DNA of 64,000 nucleotides, from the NCBI GenBank assembly GCA_036946625.1, contig JAQIIU010000003.1:507961-571960 (forward strand). Direction: 5' to 3'. Positions 12,237 to 21,626 of the stretch are shown piece by piece. The notes beneath the pieces are model-generated. The model searched no databases. It saw only the letters and a list, made by a program, of their open reading frames with translations, and was not told the origin of the DNA. The position numbers were made by a program, and so were the translations under genes. Origin of the DNA: Methylorubrum populi. Its GTDB lineage: Bacteria > Pseudomonadota > Alphaproteobacteria > Rhizobiales > Beijerinckiaceae. How positions within the stretch are numbered: the first letter of the stretch is position 1; each line of letters opens with the position of its first letter.

Positions 12237-14189
12237 TCAACCCGCCTGCTTCACTCGCATGTACCATTCCACCAGCCGCCGGACCTGCCGCTCGGTGTAG
12301 CCCCGGTCGGTCATGCGGTCGACGAACTCGCCGTGCTTCTTCTCGGTCTCGCTGTCCTTCTTGGATCCAAAGGAGATGACGGGCAGCAGTTCCTCGACCT
12401 GGGAGAACATCCGCCGCTCGATCACCTCGCGAAGCTTCTCGTAGGAGGTCCAGGACGGGTTGCGCCCGCCGTGCTGTGCCCGGGAGCGCAGCGCGAACTT
12501 GACGACCTCGTTGCGAAAATCCTTCGGATTGGCGATGCCGGCCGGCTTCTCGATCTTGGTCAGCTCCTGGTTCAGGAGTTCGCGGTTGAGGAGCTGGCCG
12601 GTCTCGGCGTCCTTGAAGTCCTGATCCTCGATCCAGGCGTCGGCGTAGTCGATGTAGCGGTCGAACAGGTTCTGCCCGTAATCGTGATAGGACTCGAGAT
12701 AGGCCTTCTGGATCTCGTGACCGATGAACTCGGCGTAGCGCGGCGCGAGTTCGGTCTTGATGAACTCCATGTAGCGCTTCTCGGTCTCCGGCGGCAGTTG
12801 CTCGCGCCGGATCGCCTGTTCCAGCACGTACATCAGATGGACCGGATCGGCCGAGACCTCGGTGGTGTCGTGGTTGAAGGTCGCCGCCAGCACCTTGAAG
12901 GCGAAGCGGGTCGAGATCCCGTCCATGCCCTCGTCGACGCCGGCGGTGTCCTTGTATTCCTGCATCGAGCGGGCGCGGGGATCGACCTCGCGAAGGCTCT
13001 CGCCGTCGTAGACCCGCATCTTCGAGAACAGGTTCGAGTTGGCGTGCTCGCGAAGCCGCGAGAGCACCGAGAAGCGGGCCAGCATCTCCAGCGTGCCGGG
13101 GGCGCAGGCCGCCGCCGACAGTTCCGAGCCCGAGATCAGCTTCTCGTAGATCCGCTGCTCCTCCGTGACCCGGAGGCAGTAGGGCACCTTGATGACGTAG
13201 ATGCGGTCGATGAAGGCTTCGTTGTTCTTGTTGGTCTTGAACGACTGCCACTCGGCCTCGTTCGAGTGCGCCAGGATCACGCCGGTGAAGGGGATCGCGC
13301 CGATATTCTCGGTGCCGACGTAGTTGCCCTCCTGCGTCGCCGTGAGCAGGGGGTGCAGCATCTTGATCGGCGCCTTGAACATCTCGACGAATTCGAGAAC
13401 GCCCTGGTTCGCCCGGTTGAGGCCGCCCGAGTAGGAATAGGCGTCCGGATCGGCCTGGCTGAGCGTTTCGAGGCGGCGGATGTCGACCTTGCCGACGAGC
13501 GAGGAGATGTCCTGGTTGTTCTCGTCGCCCGGCTCGGTCTTGGCGATGGCGATCTGGCGCAGGCGCGAGGGCCGCACCTTGATCACCTTGAAGCGGGAGA
13601 TGTCGCCGTCGAACGCGTCGAGGCGCTTCAGGGCCCAGGGGCTCATCAGGCCGGTGAGGCGGCGGCGCGGGATGCCGAAGCGCTCCTCGATCTCCCGGCC
13701 CATGGTCTCGGGATCGAACAGGCCGAGCGGGCTCTCGAACACCGGCGAGATCTCGTCGCCCGCCTTGAGCACGTAAACGGGATGGACCTCCATCAGCGCC
13801 TTCAGGCGCTCGGCGAGCGACGACTTGCCGCCGCCGACGGGGCCGAGCAGGTAGAGGATCTGCTTGCGCTCCTCCAACCCTTGCGCGGCGTGGCGGAAGA
13901 ACGAGACGATCCGCTCGATCGTCTCCTCCATGCCGTAGAACTCGGCGAAGGCCGGATAGACCCGGATCGTCCGGTTCATGAACACGCGGCCGAGGCGGGA
14001 ATCGCGAGCGGTGTCGACCATCTCCGGCTGGCCGATCGCATCGAGGATGCGCTCGGCGGCGGAGGCGTACATCAGCGGATTGTCGCGGCACGCCTCGAGA
14101 TATTCGGAGAGGGTCATCTCCGTGTCGCGGCGCGCCTCGTAGCCGCGAGCGAAGCTCTGGAACAGGTCGTTCGTCGAGTGCAGCGGCAT
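12237..14189 (-). CDS. prkA: PrkA/YeaG serine protein kinase (AAA+ type)
   Basis: Predicted 650 residues against about 644 for E. coli YeaG. Has an N-terminal AAA+ ATPase domain with Walker A GPVGGGKSSL (K122) and a C-terminal PrkA domain (FRNEVVKFALRSRAQHGGRNPSW, ending in the VRRLVEWYM segment). The family phosphorylates serines or acts as an ATP-dependent protease-like regulator in sporulation, stress and nitrogen starvation. ATG at 14189 gives MPLHSTNDLF and has an AGGGGGTG ribosome site 6 bases before it. First gene of the prkA-yeaH-spoVR-(GGDEF/EAL) series. No alternative-sigma promoter motif was obvious in the 268-base upstream gap. Confidence 0.95.
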   Translation of the reverse strand: MPLHSTNDLFQSFARGYEARRDTEMTLSEYLEACRDNPLMYASAAERILDAIGQPEMVDTARDSRLGRVFMNRTIRVYPAFAEFYGMEETIERIVSFFRHAAQGLEERKQILYLLGPVGGGKSSLAERLKALMEVHPVYVLKAGDEISPVFESPLGLFDPETMGREIEERFGIPRRRLTGLMSPWALKRLDAFDGDISRFKVIKVRPSRLRQIAIAKTEPGDENNQDISSLVGKVDIRRLETLSQADPDAYSYSGGLNRANQGVLEFVEMFKAPIKMLHPLLTATQEGNYVGTENIGAIPFTGVILAHSNEAEWQSFKTNKNNEAFIDRIYVIKVPYCLRVTEEQRIYEKLISGSELSAAACAPGTLEMLARFSVLSRLREHANSNLFSKMRVYDGESLREVDPRARSMQEYKDTAGVDEGMDGISTRFAFKVLAATFNHDTTEVSADPVHLMYVLEQAIRREQLPPETEKRYMEFIKTELAPRYAEFIGHEIQKAYLESYHDYGQNLFDRYIDYADAWIEDQDFKDAETGQLLNRELLNQELTKIEKPAGIANPKDFRNEVVKFALRSRAQHGGRNPSWTSYEKLREVIERRMFSQVEELLPVISFGSKKDSETEKKHGEFVDRMTDRGYTERQVRRLVEWYMRVKQAG

Positions 14190-14457
14190 TCGAACACCCC
14201 CTATCAGGCTGATGACAGCTTCATCCTGTCTCGGGTCGGATGCAACCGACATTGCGGGTTTTGTCGCACCGCCCACAGGAGGGCTGTCGTGCGTGTGAAA
14301 CGGGACACACCCAAGGCTGGTCGGGATTTAGCGCAACCTCGACCGGCTTCGGTCAAGGCCCGTCAACTTCCGGTCCGGCGCCGGAGGCCGTCGGAGCGGC
14401 GCGGGATCGCTGCGCTGCAGCATGGGCGGCGACGGGCTTACCCCACCGACCCGCCGG

Positions 14458-14919
14458 CTAGAGGTCGGTGGTGTCCTTCTTCTCGTCCTTGGGCTTGTCG
14501 CCTTTGTCGACGGTGATGCGGATGTCGCGCTTCTCGACCTCGCCGTCGGCGTTCCTGATCTCGACCACGACCCCGTCCGGGCCGGCATAGCCGCCGTTGG
14601 GCTGGTAGAAGATCGCCTGAACCTCGGCTTCCTTGTTGGGGCAGCGGTACTTGGCCGGGGTCTTCAGCTTGCCGGCCTTGGTGATGAGGGAGCCGGACTT
14701 CGGCGGCGTCACCACCTTGATCTCGGGCATCGGGCCGGCCGAGCAGTCCTTCTTGAGATTCGGCACGATCACGAGGCGGGCCTGCTTGCCCGCGGGGACG
14801 GTCTCGCTGCGGGTGACGGTGGTCTGCGCGAGCGCCGGGCCGGCGAGGCAGAGCCACGCGGCGGCGAGTGCGGCAGACAGGGCCGCGATCGGTCTCGGGG
14901 CAGGGGTCGGCAGGTCCAT
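14458..14919 (-). CDS. Exported hypothetical protein
   Basis: Predicted 153 residues. Residues 1-32 form a clear signal peptide (hydrophobic SAALAAAWLCLAG, cleavage near ALA-Q). The mature part contains two cysteines (KKDCSAGP and KYRCPN) likely to form one disulfide, a beta-rich GYAGPDGVVVEIRNADGE segment and a highly charged lysine/aspartate tail. I do not recognise the family, though the middle looks like a small beta-sandwich. ATG at 14919 has AAGGAAA upstream; the longer open frame reads into repeat DNA. Confidence 0.75.
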   Translation of the reverse strand: MDLPTPAPRPIAALSAALAAAWLCLAGPALAQTTVTRSETVPAGKQARLVIVPNLKKDCSAGPMPEIKVVTPPKSGSLITKAGKLKTPAKYRCPNKEAEVQAIFYQPNGGYAGPDGVVVEIRNADGEVEKRDIRITVDKGDKPKDEKKDTTDL

Positions 14920-15152
14920 CGGCGTTTCCTTGAGCGTCGTCTCGCCGCCCCGCCGGCGGTCGGCCGGTCGGCCCTGGCGCCGCAGGGCGCAAGCGGGATG
15001 TGGGGACCGGGAGCGTCCGCGTCGAGGCTCGTCCCGCCGAATCTCGTCTCGCCGGGACCGCCGTCGGAGGGCGGGGCGGCCGCAGGTTCGCTCGGAAGAG
15101 CGTGCGAAAGAACCGCTCGGAGCCTGTTTGACTGCGATGATCCCATCTCGCC

Positions 15153-15261
15153 CCTCATCCTGAGGTGCCGCGTGAGCGGCCTCGAAGGGTGTTCCAGGTT
15201 CCGCGCGATCCCTGGAGCCCCCTTCGAGACCTCCGCTGCGCTCCGGCACCTCAGGATGAGG
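15153..15261. repeat. Palindromic repeat family C, inverted pair
   Basis: Arms CTCATCCTGAGGTGC (15154-15168) and its exact complement (15246-15260) extend inward through related CTCGAAGGG / CCCTTCGAG segments. It can fold into a 109-base structure. It fills the centre of the 14920-15342 gap, in which I find no gene. Confidence 0.85.
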
Positions 15262-15342
15262 GTGGGGAGGGGAGCAGGGCTTTCCTCTCGCCTGACCGTT
15301 GCCTGACGAAGACACGTCGTCCGGTCACGGTCAGACAGGCTC

Positions 15343-15762
15343 TCAGTGCTGGAGCGCGGCGGCGACCGCCCCGGTGACGCGGGCGATCTGCGCCGCGTCG
15401 AGCTGTCCCGCCAGGGCCTGGGTCAGCACCTTCTCGACGCGCTCGCGCTCGCCGAGATCGGCGAGCGGCATGGAGGGAATGTCCGTTTCGGCCAGGGCGC
15501 AGACCCGGCGGATCGTCTCGGCGGCCTTGAGCAGGGTCTCGCGGTCGGTGGGGCCCATGTCCCACAGGGGTGCGCGCAGGCGGCTGATGACGCGCCGCGC
15601 GTCGCGATATTCCCGATCGACCGTGGTCGAGGCCTCGATCTGGCTGACGAGGAACATCAGTTCCAGAACCTCGTTCGCGGCTTCCGGGCAGGCGCGCACG
15701 ATCCGCATCACGCGGGCGATGAGTTCCTGGGTCGGAGACATCCGGGAGCGGGGGGCGGCCAT
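15343..15762 (-). CDS. Hypothetical helical protein
   Basis: Predicted 139 residues, mostly alpha-helical and without membrane segment or cysteine cluster. Sequence is well-behaved (MSPTQELIARVMRIVRACPE, SQIEASTTVDREYRDARRVI) and unlike the arginine-rich noise of other frames, so I take it as a real gene. Family not recognised. The start may be the ATG at 15762 or the in-frame ATG (MSPTQ) 21 bases later. It lies downstream of merR on the same strand. Confidence 0.65.
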   Translation of the reverse strand: MAAPRSRMSPTQELIARVMRIVRACPEAANEVLELMFLVSQIEASTTVDREYRDARRVISRLRAPLWDMGPTDRETLLKAAETIRRVCALAETDIPSMPLADLGERERVEKVLTQALAGQLDAAQIARVTGAVAAALQH

Positions 15763-15927
15763 GGCGCCTCAACGCCGAGCGGACGGTAAAGTTCAGGTTC
15801 CATGATCGGGCCGGGCCCGGGACCGAGCGGAAACGGCAAGATGCGCCAATGGCTTGCGCGCAAACGAGTTTCGGAATGCTTCGCGGGGCGGTCTCGCCGC
15901 GATGGGGCAAAGGGCGACGCGGGAGAA

Positions 15928-16422
15928 TCAGGCCGCCGCGCCGACCTCGTGATCGGCCTCGTCGAGACCGGCGAGCAGGGCTCGGCAGGCGCGCAACTCG
16001 GCGAGCGCGCCCTCCAGCGCCCGGCGGTCCGAGGCGGCGGCCTCGACGATATCCTCGTCGCGGTCGGAGCCGGTCGGCGCATCGGCTTCCGCCTCGCCCC
16101 GGCCGACCGCCTGGACGAAGCGCACGCCGTTCTCCTTGAGGATGCGCTGCGCCCCGCGGATGGTGTAGCCCTTGCCGCGCAGCAGCCGGCTCACGCCCCT
16201 GAGGAGATCGATGTCTTCCGGGCGGTAGTAGCGCCGCCCGCCGGCCCGCTTGACCGGCTTGATCTGGCTGAACCGGCTCTCCCAGAAACGCAGCACGTGC
16301 TGGGGCACGCCGAGTTCCTCGGACACCTCGGTGATGGTGCGGAACGCGCCGGGACGCTTCTCGCCGCCGTGCTCGTCGTCGGCAGGCGTGTCGAGAACGG
16401 GGGCTTCCAGCGGCAATCCCAT
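15928..16422 (-). CDS. MerR family transcriptional regulator
   Basis: Predicted 164 residues. The winged helix-turn-helix is at about 28-95 ([20 protein letters not shown], then [20 protein letters not shown]). The C-terminal part is a short acidic linker and a helix, with no cysteine or metal motif, so the effector is unknown. This is the MerR gene regularly found after ihfA in alphaproteobacteria; the 53-base spacing suggests co-transcription with ihfA. Confidence 0.9.
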   Translation of the reverse strand: MGLPLEAPVLDTPADDEHGGEKRPGAFRTITEVSEELGVPQHVLRFWESRFSQIKPVKRAGGRRYYRPEDIDLLRGVSRLLRGKGYTIRGAQRILKENGVRFVQAVGRGEAEADAPTGSDRDEDIVEAAASDRRALEGALAELRACRALLAGLDEADHEVGAAA

Positions 16423-16475
16423 GGCGGCGCCTCAATCCGGGGGCATTCGGAGCGGGCCGGGAGCGCCCGGCCGGA

Positions 16476-16802
16476 TCACGCGTCCTCGTCCGCGTCGTGC
16501 CCGTTGACGGGGCCGCCATTGATGCGCGCCTTGAGCACGTTCGAGGGCTTGAACACCATCACCTGCCGCGGCTCGATCTCGACCTCGACGCCGGTCTTCG
16601 GGTTGCGGCCGATGCGCTTGCCCTTCGAGCGCACCACGAAGGAGCCGAACGAGGACAGCTTCACCGTCTCGCCCGAGGACAGGCACATGCAGATCTCGGC
16701 GAGCACCGTCTCGACCAGGGCCGCCGATTCGGCCCGCGAGAGGCCGACCTGCTGGTAGACGGCCTCGCTCAAATCGGCGCGTGTGACCGTCTTTCCTGCC
16801 AT
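16476..16802 (-). CDS. ihfA: Integration host factor subunit alpha
   Basis: Predicted 108 residues. DNA-bending HU/IHF fold: opening [19 protein letters not shown], the beta-arm with [19 protein letters not shown] including the intercalating proline, and the family ending NVLKARING. It forms a heterodimer with IhfB, not in this window. A plausible sigma-70-like promoter lies in the 135-base gap to fabH. Confidence 0.97.
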   Translation of the reverse strand: MAGKTVTRADLSEAVYQQVGLSRAESAALVETVLAEICMCLSSGETVKLSSFGSFVVRSKGKRIGRNPKTGVEVEIEPRQVMVFKPSNVLKARINGGPVNGHDADEDA

Positions 16803-16855
16803 GCGCTCCCCCCTTCGGCCGCGTCGGATCCCGCCGCGTATCTCTATGATCGGAC

Positions 16856-16884
16856 ACGCTAATCGGCAGAGGTTCGACGGTCAA
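16856..16884 (-). promoter_or_regulatory. Putative sigma-70-type promoter of ihfA
   Basis: On the minus strand TTGACC (16884-16879), a 17-base spacer, then TAGCGT (16861-16856), about 54 bases before the ihfA start. The -10 is a weak match; seen by eye only. Confidence 0.35.
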
Positions 16885-16937
16885 CAGAACCTTGCGGTTG
16901 ACAAGAAGCGCGGGGCGCGTCCTCGACGCGCGCCGCC

Positions 16938-17918
16938 TCACCAGCGGATCAGCGCGGCGCCCCAGGTGAAGCCGCCGCCGATCGCCTCGATCATCACGAG
17001 GTCGCCCTCGCGGATGCGCCCGTCGCGCCGCGCCGCATCGAGCGCGAGCGGGATCGAGGCGGCGGAGGTGTTGCCGTGCCGGTCGACGGTGAGCACCACC
17101 TTGTCCCGGGCGATGCCGAGCTTGTCGGCCGAGGCCTCGATGATCCGGCGATTGGCCTGATGCGGCACGAACCACGACAGGTCTTCCGCCGTGGTCCCGG
17201 AGGCGCGGAACGTTTCCTCGATCACGTCGGTGACGGAGCCGACGGCGAAGCGGAACACCTCGCGGCCCTCCATCCGCAGCTTGCCCGTCGTGCCGGTCGA
17301 GCCGGGCCCGCCGTCGACGTAGAGCTTGGCGCGGTGGCGCCCGTCCGAGCGCAGGCAGCTCGCCAGCACGCCGCGGTCCGCCTTCGTGCCCTCGCCCTCG
17401 CGGGCCTCCAGCACGATCGCGCCCGCGCCGTCGCCGAACAGCACGCAGGTGGTGCGGTCCTCCCAGTCGAGCAATCGTGAAAAGGTCTCGGCACCGACGA
17501 CGAGGGCGCGCTTGGCGCCCCCCGTCGAGAGGAAGCGGTCCGCGGTCGCGACGGCGTAGACGAAGCCGGCGCAGACCGCCTGAAGATCGAAGGCGAAGCC
17601 GCCCTCGATCCCGAGCGCCGCCTGGATCTGGGTGGCGGTGGAGGGGAAGGTGTGGTCGGGCGTCGAGGTCGCGCAGATCACGAGGTCGATGTCGGCGGGG
17701 GAGAGCCCGGCCTCGTCGAGCGCCGCGAGGGCCGCCCGGGTGCCGAGCACCGAGGTCGTCTCGTGGGCCTTCGCGATGTGGCGCTGACGGATGCCGGTGC
17801 GCTGCACGATCCACGCGTCCGAGGTCTCGATCCCGCGCTCGGCGAGGTCGGTGTTCGTGACGACGGTTTCGGGCAGGCTGGCCCCGCACCCGACCACGAC
17901 GGAGCGCCGATGCGCCAT
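16938..17918 (-). CDS. fabH: Beta-ketoacyl-ACP synthase III
   Basis: Starts fatty-acid synthesis by condensing acetyl-CoA with malonyl-ACP. Predicted 326 residues. Catalytic triad: C116 in [14 protein letters not shown]253 in WFVPHQAN, N283 in GNTSAASIP. The ATG at 17918 has AAGGGG nine bases before it; an upstream ATG at 17939 overlaps the plsX stop as ATGA and would add seven residues. Follows plsX, as in most bacteria. Confidence 0.96.
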   Translation of the reverse strand: MAHRRSVVVGCGASLPETVVTNTDLAERGIETSDAWIVQRTGIRQRHIAKAHETTSVLGTRAALAALDEAGLSPADIDLVICATSTPDHTFPSTATQIQAALGIEGGFAFDLQAVCAGFVYAVATADRFLSTGGAKRALVVGAETFSRLLDWEDRTTCVLFGDGAGAIVLEAREGEGTKADRGVLASCLRSDGRHRAKLYVDGGPGSTGTTGKLRMEGREVFRFAVGSVTDVIEETFRASGTTAEDLSWFVPHQANRRIIEASADKLGIARDKVVLTVDRHGNTSAASIPLALDAARRDGRIREGDLVMIEAIGGGFTWGAALIRW

Positions 17919-17935
17919 CAGATCCGTCCCCTTCC

Positions 17936-18994
17936 TCATTGCTCGACCGCGCCGGTCTCGAGACCGGCGGCGACCGCGGGCGTCTGCTCCAGCATGTCGC
18001 GGATCGTCCGCATCAGGTCGTGGCGGGCCATGTCGTGGGCAAGGTCGACGGCGGCCGCGAACCCTTGTGCATTCTCCGAGCCGTGGCTCTTGATGACGAT
18101 GCCTTCGAGCCCGAGGAACACGCCGCCGTTGGCCCGGCTCGGATTCATCTTCTCGCGCAGGGCGCCGAAGGCCTGGCGCGCGAACAGGTAGCCGATCCTG
18201 GCCGAGAGGGTCCGCCCCATCGCCGCCTTGAGATAGGAGGCGATCTGCTTGGCGGTGCCTTCCGCCGTCTTCAGGGCGATGTTGCCGGTAAAGCCCTCGG
18301 TCACCACCACGTCGGTGGTGCCGCGCCCGAGATCGGTGCCCTCGACGAAGCCGTGATAGGCAAAGCTCGCGGGCTCGCTCTCGCGCAGGAGGCGGGCGGC
18401 CTCCTTCACGGCCTCGTTGCCCTTCATCTCCTCGGTGCCGACGTTGAGCAGGCCGACCGTCGGCCGGTCGAGGTCGAGCACGATGCGGGCCATGGCCGAG
18501 CCCATCACCGCCATCTCGACGAGGTGCTCGGCATCGGTGCCGATGGTGGCGCCGACATCGAGCACCACGCTCTCGCCGCGCACCGTCGGCCACAGGCAGG
18601 CGATGGCCGGCCGCTCGATGCCGGCCATGGTCTTCAGGCAGATCTTCGACATCGCCATCAGCGCGCCGGTATTGCCGGCGGAGACCGCGGCCTGGGCCTC
18701 GCCGTCGCGCACCGCCTGGATCGCCCGCCACATCGAGGACTTGCCCCGGCCCTGGCGCACCGCCTGGCTCGGCTTGTCGTCCATGGCGACCGAGACCGTG
18801 GTGTGGCGGATCTCGACCGCCCCCTTCAGCCGCGGCTCGGCCTCGACCAGGGGGCGCACCACCGCCTCGTCGCCGAACATCAGGAAGGTGGTCTCGGGGT
18901 GCCGCTCACGGGCGATGGCCGCACCGGGCACGACGGTCGAGGGACCGTGATCGCCGCCCATGGCGTCGAGCGAGATGCAAACGCGGTTCGACAT
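17936..18994 (-). CDS. plsX: Phosphate acyltransferase PlsX
   Basis: Makes acyl-phosphate from acyl-ACP, the donor for PlsY in phospholipid synthesis. Predicted 352 residues. Family markers include [11 protein letters not shown] at the N-terminus, SAGNTGALM (about 119-127), [20 protein letters not shown] and [13 protein letters not shown]. The gene overlaps or abuts fabH, giving likely translational coupling. Peripheral membrane enzyme. Confidence 0.97.
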   Translation of the reverse strand: MSNRVCISLDAMGGDHGPSTVVPGAAIARERHPETTFLMFGDEAVVRPLVEAEPRLKGAVEIRHTTVSVAMDDKPSQAVRQGRGKSSMWRAIQAVRDGEAQAAVSAGNTGALMAMSKICLKTMAGIERPAIACLWPTVRGESVVLDVGATIGTDAEHLVEMAVMGSAMARIVLDLDRPTVGLLNVGTEEMKGNEAVKEAARLLRESEPASFAYHGFVEGTDLGRGTTDVVVTEGFTGNIALKTAEGTAKQIASYLKAAMGRTLSARIGYLFARQAFGALREKMNPSRANGGVFLGLEGIVIKSHGSENAQGFAAAVDLAHDMARHDLMRTIRDMLEQTPAVAAGLETGAVEQ

Positions 18995-19179
18995 GAGTCC
19001 TTCGGGGAGCCGCGGAGAGAGCCGGCGGGAAGCGCGCCGGCAAGAGCTTCAAGTCGGACGGAGCATCGGGCGCCCCGGACCCGGCGGCGCGCAAAATAGC
19101 GACCGCGTCCCGCCGGGCAAACAAAAACTCACCATAGTTTTCGCACGAGGCCTGTTTCGCGGGGCCCGTGAGCCCGCGC

Positions 19180-19698
19180 TCACCCCTTGTCCGACCCGAG
19201 CTTGGCCCGCAGGGCCGCGAGGTCGGCGAAGGGCAGCGGCTCCTCGCCGACCGTCACCGGCTCGAAGGCGACGCCGGGCTTGCGCGGATAGGGATCGAGC
19301 CCGAGCGCCAGGAACTCGGCGGTCAGCACGCCGAAATCGACGCGCCCGTTCACGATCGGGTCGGGCAGGTCGGCATCCTCGGACTCGGTGCCCTCCAGGA
19401 TGTCGGCGTCGGTGAACGCGACCTCGACGGGTTCGGACACGCGCGCCTCGAATGGCTCCAGCGTGACGGTGCAGACCTGCGTCACGACCGCCTCGACGCG
19501 TCCCTCCGCCCGCAGCCGGGTCGGGGAACCGCTCAAGGCGAAGCGGCCGACGAGGTCGCGGATCGCCGGGATCCTGAAGTCGCGGGCGAGCGCCGCGCAC
19601 TCCGTGGGGCTCGCCTCGACGACGATCTCGGCGCGGTCCCTGGGCAGGCGCTCGACGTTGACGGAGCGGGAGAGCGGGCCCTCGGGTTTGGAGGTCAT
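19180..19698 (-). CDS. YceD/DUF177 family protein
   Basis: Predicted 172 residues. The family (23S rRNA accumulation protein YceD-like) is recognised from VTQVCTVTLEPFEARVSEPV, a conserved cysteine motif, and the acidic DADLPDPIVNGRVDFG segment followed by GLDPYPRKPG. It commonly precedes rpmF-plsX; rpmF is absent here, as usual in alphaproteobacteria. The start ATG overlaps the stop of the upstream chaperone gene (ATGA), indicating coupling. 185 bases separate it from plsX. Confidence 0.9.
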   Translation of the reverse strand: MTSKPEGPLSRSVNVERLPRDRAEIVVEASPTECAALARDFRIPAIRDLVGRFALSGSPTRLRAEGRVEAVVTQVCTVTLEPFEARVSEPVEVAFTDADILEGTESEDADLPDPIVNGRVDFGVLTAEFLALGLDPYPRKPGVAFEPVTVGEEPLPFADLAALRAKLGSDKG

Positions 19699-20264
19699 CG
19701 ATGGTCTCCTGCGGTTTCGGCCGAAGCCGCCGCGCGCAAAGCCTCGGGAAAGCGGGGCCCCTCCTCCAGCAGGCCGTCGAGGCCCTGGGCCGAGAGGGCG
19801 GCGGCGGCGGCCTCCACGTAGGCGGCGAGCGGGGCGGCCCCATCGGCCGCGCCGCCGTCGAGCACGTTGCGGGCGAGCGCCGCGGCCAGCGCCGCCCGGT
19901 CGCCGGTATCGAGCGCGGCGCCGTAGGTTCCGGCCCGGGCGTAGAACGCGGCGCCGAGCTTCCTGATGCGCTTGGGCACGCCCATGTCGCCGATGCCGAG
20001 TTCGCGCAGTGCGGCGTCGAGCTGCATGAAGACGGAATCGACGAGATCCTGCGCCACGTCCGCCGCCGGCGGCGGCAACTGGCCGAGGCGGCGCAGCACG
20101 AGGATGACGTGCAGGCTCAGGGCCTCGAAGCGGCCCTCCACGGTGTCGGGCACGCCGAGCGCCGTGTAGAGGCCCGGCCGGCGCGCCGCCTCGCCGATCC
20201 GCCGGTGCAGCGTCCGGATCGTGCGGCGGCGCCGGTCGGCGCGGCGAAAGAGGCCCGCGATCAT
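19695..20264 (-). CDS. Ubiquinol-cytochrome c chaperone family protein (CBP3-like)
   Basis: Predicted 189 residues. Related to mitochondrial CBP3, which assists cytochrome b and bc1 complex assembly. Evidence: RPGLYTALGVPDTVEGRFEA near residues 29-48, LSLHVILVLRRL, and MGVPKRIRKLGAAFYARAG. Soluble, helical. Overlaps the YceD gene by four bases and is divergent from bamE, a gene order typical of Hyphomicrobiales. Confidence 0.88.
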   Translation of the reverse strand: MIAGLFRRADRRRRTIRTLHRRIGEAARRPGLYTALGVPDTVEGRFEALSLHVILVLRRLGQLPPPAADVAQDLVDSVFMQLDAALRELGIGDMGVPKRIRKLGAAFYARAGTYGAALDTGDRAALAAALARNVLDGGAADGAAPLAAYVEAAAAALSAQGLDGLLEEGPRFPEALRAAASAETAGDHR

Positions 20265-20343
20265 CGCGCACCGTCCCGGATCGGGCGTCCGGGGCGACGG
20301 GCGCGGGTCCACCGGAACGGCCGGGCCTGTGGCCGAGCTTGCC

Positions 20344-20420
20344 TTGTCAAAGCCATAACCCCGCGGTACGGCAACCGCGGACCAGGGTGCAAGTCCGAAC
20401 ACGAGCGCGTTCCAACGCGC
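20344..20420 (+). promoter_or_regulatory. bamE promoter and leader with two inverted repeats
   Basis: TTGTCA (20344-20349), 17-base spacer, TACGGC (20367-20372) is a plausible promoter. It is overlapped by an inverted repeat CCGCGGT/ACCGCGG (20361-20367 and 20374-20380) and followed by a second, GCGCGTT/AACGCGC (20405-20411 and 20414-20420). Could be operators or leader hairpins; not tested. Confidence 0.4.
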
Positions 20421-20460
20421 CGCGGATGACGGCCCTTTTGGCAGGAAATCAGGGGGGCCG

Positions 20461-20958
20461 ATGTCGCGCCGTCTCGTCTCGTCGCTCGCCCGCGCGGCCG
20501 TTCTCGGCGCCGTCGCGATCGGCGTATCCGGCTGCATCGGCGAGGAGATCCGCCACGGTTATCAGGTCGATCAGGCGGCTCTGGCCACGGTCAAGCCGGG
20601 CATGGGCGCCGAGCAGGTGCTGCAGATCCTCGGCACCCCGTCCACCGTCTCCACCGTCGGCAACAAGTCCTGGTACTACATCAGCCAGAACACCCGCCGC
20701 ACGGTGATGTTCCTCGGCGAGCAGGTCGAGGACCAGAAGGTCACGGCGGTCTACTTCAACCCGGGCATGAAGGTGGAGCGCGTCGCGCTCTACGGCCTGC
20801 AGGACGGGCGCGTGTTCGACTTCATCGAGCGCAAGACCCCATCGAGCGGTGCCGACCGGGCCTTCCTCAGCCAGATGTTCCGCGGCCTGACCCGCTACGA
20901 GCCCTTCGGCAGCGGCGCCGGCGCCTCGGTCGTTCCCGGCGCCCGCGCGGGTCAGTGA
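20461..20958 (+). CDS. bamE: Outer membrane protein assembly factor BamE (SmpA/OmlA)
   Basis: Lipoprotein subunit of the BAM complex that folds outer-membrane beta-barrels. Predicted 165 residues. Signal peptide with lipobox VSGC, lipidated C25. The SmpA/OmlA domain follows: VDQAALATVKPGMGAEQVLQ, ILGTPST and NKSWYYISQ. The tail is longer than in E. coli (113 residues) and low in complexity. Stop codon region overlaps tail-to-tail with the HAD gene by seven bases. Confidence 0.93.
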   Translation: MSRRLVSSLARAAVLGAVAIGVSGCIGEEIRHGYQVDQAALATVKPGMGAEQVLQILGTPSTVSTVGNKSWYYISQNTRRTVMFLGEQVEDQKVTAVYFNPGMKVERVALYGLQDGRVFDFIERKTPSSGADRAFLSQMFRGLTRYEPFGSGAGASVVPGARAGQ

Positions 20959-21626
20959 GCGGGGCCCGCAAGGGCACGCACCACCGCGCCCGGATCGGCG
21001 AACAGGTAGGCCGGCCTCGCGCCGGCCAGAGCTTCGGGACTGTTGTAGCCCCAGGCGACCGCGGCGAAGGCGCAGGCCGCCTGCCGCGCCGCGTCCGCGT
21101 CGCGGATCTCGTCGCCCACGGCCAGCATCGCGGCCGGCGCCACGCCGGCCGCGCTCGCGACCGCGCGCAGGTGGCGCGCCTTGCCGAACAGCGAGGCGCC
21201 GCAGGCGTAATGGCGGATGCGCCCGCCCACGGACCCGAGGGCGCGGCGCACGTTCGCCTCGCTGTTCGAGCTGACGACGGCGAGGACGAACCCGGCCCCG
21301 TCGAGGCCCGCCAGCATGTCCGGCACGCCGGGAAACAGCCGCACCGCGCCGGCGTCGCGGGTCGCGAGCGCGCGCATGTGGCGGGCGATCAGCGGCACCT
21401 TCCAGGCCGGGATGCCGAGATCCTTCAGGATCGCCCGGGCGCTCATGGCACGCAGCCGCCCGGTCTCGCCCGCCGCGACCCGGCGGAAGCGGTAGCGGTC
21501 GGCCACGTCGTCGAGGTTGGCGCAGAACCAGGGGAAGGTGTCGGCGAGCGTGCCGTCGAAATCGAAGGCGACGAGGCGATAGGCGGCGGCCGATGCCGCA
21601 GGCGCTTCCGGCGTCGTCACGCTCAC
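20952..21626 (-). CDS. HAD family hydrolase (phosphoglycolate phosphatase-like)
   Basis: Predicted 224 residues. HAD motif I is AFDFDGTLADT with nucleophile D22 and acid D24; motif II VVSSNS; motif III lysine in FGKARHL; motif IV AVGDEIRDADAA. The cap is helical (C1 type, GAVRLFPGVPDML). Substrate unknown; closest in style to Gph/phosphonatase relatives. GTG at 21626 is chosen because GGAGAC lies seven bases upstream; no ATG fits. Confidence 0.88.
   Translation of the reverse strand: MSVTTPEAPAASAAAYRLVAFDFDGTLADTFPWFCANLDDVADRYRFRRVAAGETGRLRAMSARAILKDLGIPAWKVPLIARHMRALATRDAGAVRLFPGVPDMLAGLDGAGFVLAVVSSNSEANVRRALGSVGGRIRHYACGASLFGKARHLRAVASAAGVAPAAMLAVGDEIRDADAARQAACAFAAVAWGYNSPEALAGARPAYLFADPGAVVRALAGPAH

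Noticed and set aside
15763..15927. Possible tRNA after merR, a place where a tRNA-Pro often lies in relatives
   Set aside because: No T-loop GGTTCGAATCC-type box with a matching acceptor stem could be found in this gap.
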